Below are positions 43,123 through 51,989 of a stretch of DNA of 64,000 bases, in pieces. The notes beneath the pieces were generated by a model. It saw only the letters and a list, made by a program, of their open reading frames with translations, was not told the DNA's origin and did no database searches. The stretch is from Brachybacterium vulturis (GTDB lineage: Bacteria; Actinomycetota; Actinomycetes; Actinomycetales; Dermabacteraceae). The stretch spans positions 1,736,001-1,800,000 of the forward strand of contig NZ_CP023563.1 in NCBI RefSeq assembly GCF_002407185.1. The letters are read 5' to 3'. Position 1 is the stretch's first letter. Each line of letters begins with the position of its first letter. The translations under genes were made by a program, and so were the position numbers.

Positions 43123-45726
43123 ATGCCCCGCATTCCCCTGACCTGGCTCGCCGAGCACACCGGCCCGCTCGCCGACGTCTCCGCCCTGCAGGTCGCCACC
43201 GACCTCTCCCGCATCGGTCTCGAGGAGGAGGCGCTGTTCGGCGCTCAGGTGACCGGGCCCCTCGTCGTGGGCCGCGTGCTCGAGCTCGTCAAGGAGCCGC
43301 AGAAGAACGGCAAGACGATCAACTGGGTGCGCGTGGACGTCGGCCCCGAGCACAACGAGGAGCTCGACGACCCCGCGGACCCCCAGCCCGGTGCCGAGCG
43401 CCCCAGCCGCGGCATCATCTGCGGCGCGCACAACTTCGTCGACGGCGATCTCGTCGTGGTCTCCCTGCCCGGCACCGTGCTGCCCGGCGACTTCGCGATC
43501 GCCGCCAGGAAGACCTACGGCCACACCTCGGACGGCATGATCTGCTCCGGCCAGGAGCTGGGCCTGGGGGAGGACCCCTCCGGCGAGGACGGCATCATCG
43601 TGCTGGGCCGCGGCCACGCCGAGGGTCTGACCGGTGAGCCCGGGGACGACGCGATCGCCCTGCTTGGCCTCGCGGACGAGGTCGTCGAGATCAATGTGAC
43701 CCCGGACCGCGGGTACTGCTTCTCGATGCGCGGCGTGGCCCGCGAGTACTCCCACGCCACCGGCGCCTCCTTCACCGACCCGGCCGCCTCCGTGCAGATC
43801 CCGCAGGCCCCGGTCGGCGGGACGGCCGTGCAGCTGCGCGACCGGGCCCCGCTCCAGGGCGCCGAGGGCTGCTCCCGCTTCGTGGCCCTCGAGGTGCACG
43901 GCGTGGACCCTGCGGCGCAGACACCGCGCTGGATGGCCCGCCGCCTGACCCTGGCCGGCATGCGCCCGATCTCGCTGATCGTGGACGTCACCAACTACGT
44001 CATGCTCGATCTCGGTCAACCGCTGCACGCCTACGACGCGGACGAGGTGGTGGCTCCGATCGTGGTGCGCCGGGCCGAGCCCGGCGAGCAGCTCACCACC
44101 CTCGATGACGTCACCCGCACGCTGGATCCCGAGGACCTGCTGATCACCGACAGCGACGGCGGCGAGGGCGCCCGCCTGCTGGGCATCGCCGGGGTGATGG
44201 GCGGCGAGTCCACCGAGGTCTCGCCCCGCACCTCGAACATCGTGCTCGAGGCGGCGACCTTCGACCCGATCTCGGTGGCTCACTCCGCACGTCGCCACCG
44301 CCTGCCCTCGGAGGCCTCCAAGCGCTTCGAGCGCGGCGTGGACCCGCAGCTGCCGCAGGTGGCCGCCCACCGTGCCGCCCAGCTGATCGTGGAGTTCGGC
44401 GGCGGTGAGATCGCCTCGTCGATCACCGACGAGGGCGGCGCGCCGACGCCGGCCGCCCCGATCGCGCTCCCGCTCGGCGACGCCGAGCGCGTGGTCGGCA
44501 TCGCCTACACGCCCCAGCAGGTGCGCGGCAGCCTCGAGATGATCGGCTGCCGCGTGGAGGAAGGATCCGACGGCACGCTCGCCGTGACCCCGCCGTCCTG
44601 GCGCCCGGACCTCACCATCCGCGAGGACCTGATCGAGGAGATCGCCCGGCTGGTCGGCTACGAGACGATCCCCTCGCTGCTGCCCACCGCCCCCGGGGGC
44701 CGCGGCCTCACCCGGGCCCAGCGCGCCCGCCGGGCCGCGAACCGGGCGCTGGCCGAGGCCGGCCTGATCGAGGTCACCTCCTACCCCTTCGTGGGCGAGG
44801 GCATCTTCGACGCCCTGCGCTACGAGGCCGCGGACGCCCGCCGCGACGCCGTGCGCCTGCTGAACCCGCTGGCCGACGACGAACCGCTGATGCGCAGCTC
44901 CCTGCTGCAGACCCTGCTGCCCATCGCCCGGCGGAACCTCGGCCGCGGCGAGGAGTCGGTGGCGATCTTCCAGCTCGGCACCACCGCGCTCTCCCGCGGC
45001 GAAGGGTCCCGGGCCCCGGTGCCCGCCGCGGCGCGGCGCCCCACGGACGCCGAGCTCGAGGAGGTGCTCGCCACCCTGCCGCTCCAGACCCGCAGCCTCG
45101 CCGCCGTGGTCGGCGGGTCCTCGGGCCCGGACTCCTGGCAGGGGGCGGTCGCCCCCTGGGGCTGGGCCGATGCCTTCGACCTGGCCCGCCGCGCTGCCGC
45201 GGCCGTCGGTGCGCAGCTCGAGGTGCGCCAGTGCGAGCACGCGCCCTTCCACCCCGGCCGTGCCGGTGAGCTGCGGGTGCTCGCGGCCGACGGGACCAGC
45301 ACCGTCATCGGTCACGCCGGTGAACTGCATCCCGCCGTGGTCACGGAGTTCAGCGTGCCTGCGCGCACCAGTGCGCTCGAGCTCGACCTCGAGGCGCTGA
45401 TCGCCGCGGCCCCGGCCGTGGTGGCTGCGAGCCCGGTGCCCACCTACCCGGTGGCCAAGGAGGACTTCGCCTTCGTGGTCGAGCAGGACGTCCCGGCCGC
45501 GGCCGTCGAGGCCGCGATCGTGGTGGGCATCGGCGACCTCGCCGAGAACGTCCACCTCTTCGACGTCTTCACCGGCGAGCAGATCGGCGAGGGGAAGAAG
45601 TCGCTCGCCTTCGCGGTGCGCCTGCGCTCGGTCGAGGGCACCCTCACCGCCGAGCAGATCGGTGCGGCCCGCCGGCGCTGCATCGCTGCGGTCGAGACGG
45701 CCGTCGGAGGTGTGCTGCGCGCATGA
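43123..45726 (+). CDS. pheT: phenylalanyl-tRNA synthetase beta subunit
   Basis: This 867-aa subunit holds the editing site and tRNA-binding domains. In order: MPRIPLTWLAEHTGPL; the EMAP/OB-fold region VVGRVLELVKEPQKNGKTINWVRVDVGPE...RGIICGAHNFVDGDLVVVSLPGTVLPGDFAIAARKTYGHTSDGMICSGQELGLGED; and the B3/B4 editing domain with NVTPDRGYCFSMRGVAREYSHATG and DVTNYVMLDLGQPLHAYDAD. The B5 segment is SEASKRFERGVDPQLP, followed by the synthetase-like core. A C-terminal ferredoxin-like anticodon-binding domain closes it (SPVPTYPVAKEDFAFVVEQDVPAAAVEAAI...HLFDVFTGEQIGEGKKSLAFAVRLR). The ATG at 43123 matches the conserved N-terminus and follows the pheS stop by 1 nt. Confidence 0.97.
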   Translation: MPRIPLTWLAEHTGPLADVSALQVATDLSRIGLEEEALFGAQVTGPLVVGRVLELVKEPQKNGKTINWVRVDVGPEHNEELDDPADPQPGAERPSRGIICGAHNFVDGDLVVVSLPGTVLPGDFAIAARKTYGHTSDGMICSGQELGLGEDPSGEDGIIVLGRGHAEGLTGEPGDDAIALLGLADEVVEINVTPDRGYCFSMRGVAREYSHATGASFTDPAASVQIPQAPVGGTAVQLRDRAPLQGAEGCSRFVALEVHGVDPAAQTPRWMARRLTLAGMRPISLIVDVTNYVMLDLGQPLHAYDADEVVAPIVVRRAEPGEQLTTLDDVTRTLDPEDLLITDSDGGEGARLLGIAGVMGGESTEVSPRTSNIVLEAATFDPISVAHSARRHRLPSEASKRFERGVDPQLPQVAAHRAAQLIVEFGGGEIASSITDEGGAPTPAAPIALPLGDAERVVGIAYTPQQVRGSLEMIGCRVEEGSDGTLAVTPPSWRPDLTIREDLIEEIARLVGYETIPSLLPTAPGGRGLTRAQRARRAANRALAEAGLIEVTSYPFVGEGIFDALRYEAADARRDAVRLLNPLADDEPLMRSSLLQTLLPIARRNLGRGEESVAIFQLGTTALSRGEGSRAPVPAAARRPTDAELEEVLATLPLQTRSLAAVVGGSSGPDSWQGAVAPWGWADAFDLARRAAAAVGAQLEVRQCEHAPFHPGRAGELRVLAADGTSTVIGHAGELHPAVVTEFSVPARTSALELDLEALIAAAPAVVAASPVPTYPVAKEDFAFVVEQDVPAAAVEAAIVVGIGDLAENVHLFDVFTGEQIGEGKKSLAFAVRLRSVEGTLTAEQIGAARRRCIAAVETAVGGVLRA

Positions 45727-45779
45727 GCACCCCGCCCTCGACACGCGAAGAACGCACAGAACCCGAGAGGGAGCGCATC

Positions 45780-46880
45780 ATGAGCAGACAGACCGGCCCC
45801 GGCACGGTCCCTCGAAGCGGGCTGGCCACCGCGCACTACGTGGGGCTGAACCTCGACGTGGGCCGCAAGGCCTTCAGCGCCGACGGGGTCATCGGCCTGC
45901 TGGGGCGGATGTCCGCGCTGGGCTTCACGGCGCTGCACCTCCACCTCACCGAGACCTACCGCGTCGGGGTGCAGCTGCCGGGATTCGAGGAGCTCGCCGC
46001 CGCGGACGCGTGGGACCGCGCCGACGTGGCCCGGATCGTCGAGGCGGCCGCTGCGGCCGGGGTCGCGCTGATCCCCGAGATCGATCTCCCCTCCCACGCC
46101 GCAGCGCTGCTGGTGGGCCGCGAGCACCTGCGGCTGACGGACCGGCACGGTGAAGTGCACGAGGACCGACTGGACGTCTCCCGCCCCGAGGCGCTGGAGT
46201 TCGCGCTCGCCCTGCTGGAGGCGGCCGCCGAGCTGTTCCCGGGGGACGCGATCCACCTGGGCGGGGACGAGTTCTTCGCCGCGCCCTGGGAGGGCGAGGA
46301 CGAGCAGCACCCCGAGCGCTTCCCGAGCCTCGTCGAGCACGCCCGGCGCGAGATCGGGCCCGCAGCGACGGCGCTGGACTCCTATGCGCTGTTCGTCAAC
46401 GCCCTCGCCGCCCGGGCGGAGGAGCTCGGCCGGATCCCGCTGCTGTGGAACGACCACGTGGTCCCGGCCTCCGAGCAGCCGCAGGTGCCGATCTCCTCGG
46501 ACGTGGTGGTCGATGTGTGGGTCCGGTGGCGGGAGTGGACCCCCTCGGTCCATGACTACCTCGACTCCGGCCACCGCGTCGTGAACTCGAACGGGGACCT
46601 GCTGTACTTCGTGCTCTCCGGGGACGGCCTGCCCGAGCCCCACGGCCGCCGCCGCTTCGGCCTGCTCGAGGACACCTTCGCCCCGCGCCGCTTCATGGGC
46701 CTGGCCGCCCAGGACCAGCACCTGGACGTGGCGCCCGTCCCCGCGGGAACGCCCGACCCGGTGCTGGGAGCATCGCTGTCCGCCTGGTGCGACGCTCCCG
46801 ACGTGCTGGGGGAGCAGGAGACCTGGGAGCTGCTGGACACCTGGCTGGAGCCCTTCGCCCGCGTCATGCGGCGCGGCTGA
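45780..46880 (+). CDS. cytoplasmic GH20-like beta-N-acetylhexosaminidase
   Basis: This 366-aa protein consists of little more than a GH20 catalytic TIM barrel. Typical segments are HYVGLNLDVGRKAFSADGVIGLLGRMSALGFTALHLHLTETYRVG, GVALIPEIDLPSHAAALLVG and the catalytic pair Asp163-Glu164 in AIHLGGDEFF. Further segments are PLLWNDHVVPASEQPQVP and DVVVDVWVRWREW with the conserved Trp. There is no signal peptide and no N-terminal GH20b domain, so it is shorter than most family members and probably intracellular. ATG 45723 overlaps the pheT stop, but ATG 45780 has GAGAGGGAG at proper spacing and is preferred. A GH18-type gene follows by 132 bp, suggesting joint breakdown of GlcNAc-containing glycans. 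Confidence 0.82.
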   Translation: MSRQTGPGTVPRSGLATAHYVGLNLDVGRKAFSADGVIGLLGRMSALGFTALHLHLTETYRVGVQLPGFEELAAADAWDRADVARIVEAAAAAGVALIPEIDLPSHAAALLVGREHLRLTDRHGEVHEDRLDVSRPEALEFALALLEAAAELFPGDAIHLGGDEFFAAPWEGEDEQHPERFPSLVEHARREIGPAATALDSYALFVNALAARAEELGRIPLLWNDHVVPASEQPQVPISSDVVVDVWVRWREWTPSVHDYLDSGHRVVNSNGDLLYFVLSGDGLPEPHGRRRFGLLEDTFAPRRFMGLAAQDQHLDVAPVPAGTPDPVLGASLSAWCDAPDVLGEQETWELLDTWLEPFARVMRRG

Positions 46881-47012
46881 GTCCCGCACGCCCACCACGG
46901 GACCGGTGCCTGCAGGCCGGTCCGGGCCCGGCGCCTCCCGCTGTGGTGCTTCCCCCCTCGACCCCGACATGGAACGATGGGCACTCAACCGTTCAAGCAC
47001 CGAGGAGCCGCC

Positions 47013-47858
47013 ATGGCCGCCAGCCCGTATCCCCGCACCGACCTGCAGATGGCCTACTTCCGCACCTGGCACGACCGGGTCGCGGACCCCGCGAAGCCCA
47101 ACTGCTTCGGCGACATCCCCGCCGAGGTCGATGTCGCCTTCGTGTTCCCGGACTTCACCCCGCCCGAGAACCCGTTCTGGGACGTGCTGCGCGAGGAGTA
47201 CGTGCCGGCGCTGCATGAGCGCGGCACCGCCGTGGTGCGCACCACCGACATCGGCACCCTCCTCGACCCGGCGTTCCCCGACACCCCGAGCGGCCACCGC
47301 GCCCTCGCCGAGAAGCTGGTGGGCGAGCTCGTCCATGCGCACGGCCTCGACGGCCTGGACGTCGACATGGAGAACCGGCTCGAGCCGGCCGCCGCCGACC
47401 GCGCCGCCGCCGTCTTCCACGAGCTGTCGCGGCTGCTCGGCAAGGAGTCCGGCACCGACTCGCTGCTGATCTACGACACCAACCTGGGCGGAGACGAGCC
47501 CGTCTTCCGCGACACCGCGGAGCTGTACGACTACGTGCTCGTGCAGGCCTACGGACGGAAGCTCGAGACGCTGCAGCCCACCTGGGACACCTTCGCCCCC
47601 CTGATCCCGGCCGAGCGCTACCTCATCGGATTCTCCTTCTACGAGGAGTTCGACCTCAACCGCTGGGACGACACCTCCGAGCCCGTCGAGGACTCCCGGG
47701 CCCTGGCCTATGCGCAGTGGCAGCCTGCGGGCGAGACCAAGGCCGGGGTGTTCTCCTATGCCATCGATCGCGACGGGGTCGCCTTCCTCGATGACGAGAT
47801 CACCGCGACCGAGTACCCCTGGACGCGTCTGCTCTCGCAGCACCTGCGGGGCAGCTGA
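47013..47858 (+). CDS. GH18-family endo-beta-N-acetylglucosaminidase-like protein
   Basis: This 281-aa protein carries the GH18 catalytic signature DxxDxDxE at DGLDVDME (Asp113, Asp116, Asp118, Glu120). The N-terminal pattern MAYFRTWHDRV...NCFGDIPAEVDVAFVFPDFTPPENPFWDVLREEYVPALHERGTAVV resembles the endo-beta-N-acetylglucosaminidase (ENGase/EndoF-type) branch of GH18 that cuts the chitobiose core of N-glycans. Later segments YDYVLVQAYGRKLETLQPTW and ERYLIGFSFYEEFD carry the family's substrate-binding Tyr. No signal peptide is present, unusual for ENGases of bacteria that attack host glycoproteins. The ATG at 47013 has GAGGAG 6 nt upstream. A 20-bp perfect hairpin follows the stop. Confidence 0.82.
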   Translation: MAASPYPRTDLQMAYFRTWHDRVADPAKPNCFGDIPAEVDVAFVFPDFTPPENPFWDVLREEYVPALHERGTAVVRTTDIGTLLDPAFPDTPSGHRALAEKLVGELVHAHGLDGLDVDMENRLEPAAADRAAAVFHELSRLLGKESGTDSLLIYDTNLGGDEPVFRDTAELYDYVLVQAYGRKLETLQPTWDTFAPLIPAERYLIGFSFYEEFDLNRWDDTSEPVEDSRALAYAQWQPAGETKAGVFSYAIDRDGVAFLDDEITATEYPWTRLLSQHLRGS

Positions 47859-47901
47859 CACCCACGGTCCCCGCAGCAGCCGGCGGACCGCACCGAAGAA
47901 C

Positions 47902-47945
47902 GGCCGACGGGGCCGACCCTCGCAGGAGGGTCGGCCCCGTCGGCC
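47902..47945. terminator. very strong bidirectional terminator (20-bp perfect stem, GCAG loop)
   Basis: The 20-nt arms 47902-47921 and 47926-47945 are exact reverse complements around the tetraloop GCAG, with the core GGGGCCGACCCTC/GAGGGTCGGCCCC. It lies midway between the convergent GH18 gene and the ABC importer operon. Its symmetry means it should work on both strands. Confidence 0.85.
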
Positions 47946-47972
47946 GCAGCGGCGGACCGCCGGAGGCGAGGC

Positions 47973-49688
47973 TCAGCCGACGGGCTTGATCGCCATCAGC
48001 AGCTGGGTCATGTTGCCCATGCCGGTCACCCGCGGGAAGTAGTCGACGTCGGCCGGATCCGGGAAGCCGTTCCAGTTCACCTCCGAGTACATGACGCCGG
48101 TGCCGCCGCCCTGCACGGGAGCATGCGGCGCCTGCTCGAGGAAGGCCTGCTGGACGCCCTGGACGCCCTCGGCGATCTGCTCCTGGGTCTCCGGAGTGTT
48201 GAGGGTGGAGACGAGGATCTGCATCTTCTCCTCGGCCTCCTCGTCCCAGGCCCAGCGGCCCCAGTTGCCATTGGTCGTCTCCTCCTCGATGGGGAGGATC
48301 GGCTGGTCGTACATCGTGTAGTTCGACCAGGGGGAGCCGGGATAGCCCAGCCCCGTGGCGACCAGGTCGAACTCTCCGGTGGAGAGGATCGTGTCCATGA
48401 CGTCCTTCGGCTTCGGGTCGAAGGCGACCTTCACACCGAGGTGCTCCAGCCAGTTGGAGACCACGATCGGCATGGTCACCATGAAGGTCGGGTTGTCGTT
48501 CTGGATCTGCAGGCTCAGCGGGTGCTCCGTGCCGTCCTTCTCCAGGTTGCCGGCCGCGTTCACGCTCCAGTCGGACTCCTCGAGCGCCGCCTTCGCCGTC
48601 TCGGCGTCCAGCGTCATCGGCTCGTTGAACTCAGGCTGCTGGAGCGATTCGTTGATCACGGGGTCCACGCCCGCGGCGTTGGGGATGGTGTAGCCGATGC
48701 CGGAGGCCTCCATCACCGAGGTGTAGTCGACCGCGGCGCGGAAGGCCTTGCGGATGTTCTCGTCGGCCATCGGCGACTCGGGACGGGCGGTCATGAAGAT
48801 GATCCCCTCCGAGGCGCCATCGGCGATCCACGCGTACTTGTTGGTCTCCGCCATGCCGATGAAGCCGTTGACCACGCCGGGCGCGCCGCCCTCCGCGAAG
48901 TCGACCTCGCCCTGGCTGATCTGGGTCTCGATATTCCCTGCCTGGCCGGAAGGGACGAACTGCAGCTGGCCGACCTCGGAGGTGCCGCCCCAGTAGTCCT
49001 CGCGCATCGCGAACGTGACCAGCTGGGTGTCGAAGGACTCCAGGGTCGCCGGTCCGGTGCCGATGGGGTCCTCCATGATGTCCTGGGGGAACTCCAGCAG
49101 GTCCCCGTCCTGGTAGATGTGCGCAGGCACGATCGGGTAGTAGAGGGCGAGATTCACCTCCTGCTGACGCTGGTCCTCGTTGTACTTCACGGTCACGGTG
49201 TGATCGTCCGGGGTCTCGATCGGCGCGGAGAGCCACACGAACTCGTCCTCCGCGGGCTCGGGGTTCGGGGTCCCGTAGATCGAGCCCAGCGTGAACAGCA
49301 CGTCCTTCGAGGTGAAAGGTTCACCGTCGGACCAGGTCACGCCCTTGCGGAGGTGATAGGTGACCTCCGTGCCGTCCTCGGAGTGCTCTGCGGACTCGGC
49401 GAGCATCGGCAGCAGCTGCCCGCCGTCCTTCGAGGACAGGCGGAACAGCGGCTCGTAGACGAGGTCGAGCCCCGGCGCCGTATCGCCGCCGCCGTAGCGG
49501 TTGAAGTTCCTGGCGAACTGATTGGTGGCGGTGACCGTGGCGCCGACGACGAACAGGGCGCCCTCGCCGCCTCCGCCGCCTCCCGCGCCGCCTCCGCTGT
49601 CGCTCGAACAGGCCGCGGCGGTGGCGGCGAGAGTGCCGATGCCGAGAGCGCCGAGCACACTGCGACGGGTCATCTTCGGTGAGATCAT
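47973..49688 (-). CDS. family-5 ABC substrate-binding lipoprotein (peptide/oligosaccharide)
   Basis: This extracellular solute-binding protein of the DppA/OppA family (SBP_bac_5) is 571 aa, the usual length. The signal combines a twin-arginine motif (TRRSVLGALG) with the lipobox TAAAC (Cys27), followed by a glycine-rich linker. Mature landmarks are LDLVYEPLFRLSSKDGGQLLPMLAESAEHSEDGTEVTYHLRKGVTWSDGEPFTSKDVLFTL, TARPESPMADENIRKAFRAAVDYTSVME and SNYTMYDQPI. Family members bind peptides but also chito-, cello- and other oligosaccharides. The ATG at 49688 is preferred over the upstream in-frame extension, which lacks a signal-like start. The gene is the last of the five-gene importer operon and faces the GH20/GH18 genes. 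Confidence 0.93.
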   Translation of the reverse strand: MISPKMTRRSVLGALGIGTLAATAAACSSDSGGGAGGGGGGEGALFVVGATVTATNQFARNFNRYGGGDTAPGLDLVYEPLFRLSSKDGGQLLPMLAESAEHSEDGTEVTYHLRKGVTWSDGEPFTSKDVLFTLGSIYGTPNPEPAEDEFVWLSAPIETPDDHTVTVKYNEDQRQQEVNLALYYPIVPAHIYQDGDLLEFPQDIMEDPIGTGPATLESFDTQLVTFAMREDYWGGTSEVGQLQFVPSGQAGNIETQISQGEVDFAEGGAPGVVNGFIGMAETNKYAWIADGASEGIIFMTARPESPMADENIRKAFRAAVDYTSVMEASGIGYTIPNAAGVDPVINESLQQPEFNEPMTLDAETAKAALEESDWSVNAAGNLEKDGTEHPLSLQIQNDNPTFMVTMPIVVSNWLEHLGVKVAFDPKPKDVMDTILSTGEFDLVATGLGYPGSPWSNYTMYDQPILPIEEETTNGNWGRWAWDEEAEEKMQILVSTLNTPETQEQIAEGVQGVQQAFLEQAPHAPVQGGGTGVMYSEVNWNGFPDPADVDYFPRVTGMGNMTQLLMAIKPVG

Positions 49689-49704
49689 CCTTGATCGTTC
49701 CTTC

Positions 49705-50787
49705 TCAACGTGCCGCATCTGCGGCGGGGGTGGGGGTCGGGCAGGTGAAGTCGGGGCGCTCATCGGCCAGGACGCACAGCACGTCGCGGCCGTCCGGTCC
49801 GAAGGAGCGGGGGATCGGTGCGCTCGTGCACTCGGGGCGGACCAGCGGGCAGCGATTCGCGAAGCGACAGCCGACCACCTCGATCGAGTTGTCCACCGGA
49901 GCGGCCGTCGAGCTCCTCAGCGCTGCGGAATGTCCCGATCCCTTGAAGTGCGCGGGATCCGGCGCGGAATCGATGAGCAGGCGCGTGTACGGGTGCACGG
50001 GGTCGGAGACGATCTGCTCGGTCGGCCCGGATTCGATGATCCGGCCGCCGTACATGACATGGATCCGATCCGAGACATAGCGGGCGCTGGCGATGTCGTG
50101 GGTGATGTAGAGGACGGCGAGGCCCTCGCTCTCCCGCAGGTCGGAGAGCAGGTTCAGCACCTCCAGGCGGATCGAGGCGTCGAGCATCGACGTGGGTTCG
50201 TCGGCCAGCAGCACCTTGGGGTTGACCGCGAGGGACTTCGCGATCGCCACCCTCTGACGCTGCCCGCCGGAGAGGTCGGTCGGATAGCGGTCGATGTAGC
50301 GCGAGGCCGGGGTGAGGTTCACCCGCTCCAGCAGTTCGGTCACCTTCTCGGCGATCGCCCGGCGACCGGCGGCGAGGCGGTGGATCCGCACCGGGCGCTC
50401 CACGATGTGGCGGATCTTCTTCAGCGCGTTCAGCGACGCGAAGGGATCCTGGAAGATCAGCTGCACGTCGCGGTAGTAGCGCCGCTCGTCCTTCGCAGCC
50501 TTCTTCAGCGGCACGCCGCCGACCCGCACGTCACCCCCTGTCGGTGCGTGGATCAGGGAGAACACGCGGGCCAGGGTGGTCTTCCCCGACCCGGATTCGC
50601 CCACCAGCGCGGCGATCTCACCCTCGCGGAGGGTGAAATCGATCCCGTCCAGGGCACGGACGGTGACCTTGCCCTCGGGACTGTCGACACGGAAGTGCAC
50701 CGACAGGTCGTGGGCCTCGAAGACCGGGTGGCCGGCGCCCTCCGGCGTCGTCGGAGTCGATCGGGATCTCGGGCTCGCGATGCTCAT
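49705..50787 (-). CDS. ABC importer ATP-binding protein (DppF/OppF type)
   Basis: This cytoplasmic ATPase of 360 aa powers the adjacent permeases. It contains Walker A GESGSGKTT, the Q-loop in DVQLIFQDPFASLN, the ABC signature LSGGQRQRVAIAKSL, Walker B KVLLADEPTSMLD and the H-loop His in YITHDIA. The C-terminal oligopeptide-transporter extension ends with the cysteine cluster CRFANRCPLVRPEC, typical of Dpp/Opp ATPases. Notably, the switch is LADEPTSMLDASIR rather than the commoner DEPTSALD. It overlaps the upstream OppD-type gene by 4 bp and is followed by the binding-protein gene after 16 bp. Confidence 0.95.
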   Translation of the reverse strand: MSIASPRSRSTPTTPEGAGHPVFEAHDLSVHFRVDSPEGKVTVRALDGIDFTLREGEIAALVGESGSGKTTLARVFSLIHAPTGGDVRVGGVPLKKAAKDERRYYRDVQLIFQDPFASLNALKKIRHIVERPVRIHRLAAGRRAIAEKVTELLERVNLTPASRYIDRYPTDLSGGQRQRVAIAKSLAVNPKVLLADEPTSMLDASIRLEVLNLLSDLRESEGLAVLYITHDIASARYVSDRIHVMYGGRIIESGPTEQIVSDPVHPYTRLLIDSAPDPAHFKGSGHSAALRSSTAAPVDNSIEVVGCRFANRCPLVRPECTSAPIPRSFGPDGRDVLCVLADERPDFTCPTPTPAADAAR

Positions 50788-51989
50788 CGCTCATCCTCCG
50801 TCGGGGTGGGGGTCTGGTGCTCGGTGGTCGCCCTCGCGGAGGCGGACGTCTCGGCGGCGCTCCGCGTCGCCCCGGTCGCAGCGGCGTCCGGCAGCACCTC
50901 GTCCACGCCCTCGCCGGCACGATGGCAGGCCACGACGCCGGTCGCCGTGCTCACCAGCTCCGGTCGTTCGGTGCGGCAGCGGTCCATCACGAGCGGACAC
51001 CGGGGGGCGAAGGAGCATCCGGTGGGCAGATCCAGCAGGTCCGGCGGGTTCCCCGGGATCCCCCGCAGCCGACGCACCGGCTCGGACAGGGGCGGGAAGG
51101 CGGCGCGCAGTCCGCGGGTGTAGGGGTGCTGCGCCGCCGAGTACAGCTGCTCGGGCATCCCCACCTCGACGATGCGCCCGCCGTACATGATCGTGATCCG
51201 GTCGGAGATCTCCAGCAGCAGGGAGAGGTCGTGGGTCACGAACACGATCGCGAAGCCGAGGGTCGCCTGGAGCTGGAGGATCTGGGTGAGGATCTGCCGC
51301 TGCATCACGACGTCCACGGCGGTGGTCGGCTCGTCCATGAAGACGACCTCGGGATTCGAGGCCAGCGAGAGGGCGATCAGGGCGCGCTGCTGCATGCCCC
51401 CGGAGAGCTGGTAGGAGTACGAGCGCAGCCGGCCGGAGGGGATGCCCACCATCTCGAGCAGCTCACCGGCGCGAGCCCGGGCGGAGGCCTTGGTCATCGA
51501 GCGGTCGTGCTCCATGATCACGTCGATGAACTGGGTCTCCAGGCGGAGCACCGGGTTCAAAGACGCCATCGCGGACTGCATGACGATCGAGAGGGAGTCC
51601 CAGCGGTAGCGACGCAGCTGGTCCTCGCTGAGCGCGGTGAGGTCCACGGGGTCGCCGCCGTCGGGATGGAAGCGCACCGAGCCGGCGCTCGTGACCGCCG
51701 GGGGCCGCTGCAGCCGGGAGAGCGCATTGAGGAGGGTGGACTTCCCCGAGGCGGATTCGCCGGCGATGCCGAGGATCTCTCCGCGGCGGAGCTGGATGTC
51801 GATGTCGCGGCAGGCCGGGACCTCGCCCTCCTCGACGACGTAGGTGACGTCGAGCCCTTCCGCCTCGAGCAGCAGCGGTGAGCCCTCGAGGCGCTCGATG
51901 ATCTGCTGCGTGGTCTCCACCGGGACCAGCGGGGCCTCGGCGACGGTGCGGGCGTCCTGGTCGGCGGTGTGCGTGGTCGCGGTGGTCAT
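50784..51989 (-). CDS. ABC importer ATP-binding protein (DppD/OppD type)
   Basis: This second ATPase of the importer is 401 aa, somewhat long because of a roughly 40-residue N-terminal extension. Motifs are Walker A GESASGKST (Ala replaces the common Gly), the Q-loop in SIVMQSAMASLNP, signature LSGGMQQRALIALSL, Walker B EVVFMDEPTTAVD, H-loop FVTHDLS, and the C-terminal zinc-type cluster CSFAPRCPLVMDRC followed by a variable acidic tail. It overlaps the permease gene upstream (ATGA) and OppF downstream (4 bp), consistent with one polycistronic mRNA. Confidence 0.95.
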   Translation of the reverse strand: MTTATTHTADQDARTVAEAPLVPVETTQQIIERLEGSPLLLEAEGLDVTYVVEEGEVPACRDIDIQLRRGEILGIAGESASGKSTLLNALSRLQRPPAVTSAGSVRFHPDGGDPVDLTALSEDQLRRYRWDSLSIVMQSAMASLNPVLRLETQFIDVIMEHDRSMTKASARARAGELLEMVGIPSGRLRSYSYQLSGGMQQRALIALSLASNPEVVFMDEPTTAVDVVMQRQILTQILQLQATLGFAIVFVTHDLSLLLEISDRITIMYGGRIVEVGMPEQLYSAAQHPYTRGLRAAFPPLSEPVRRLRGIPGNPPDLLDLPTGCSFAPRCPLVMDRCRTERPELVSTATGVVACHRAGEGVDEVLPDAAATGATRSAAETSASARATTEHQTPTPTEDER

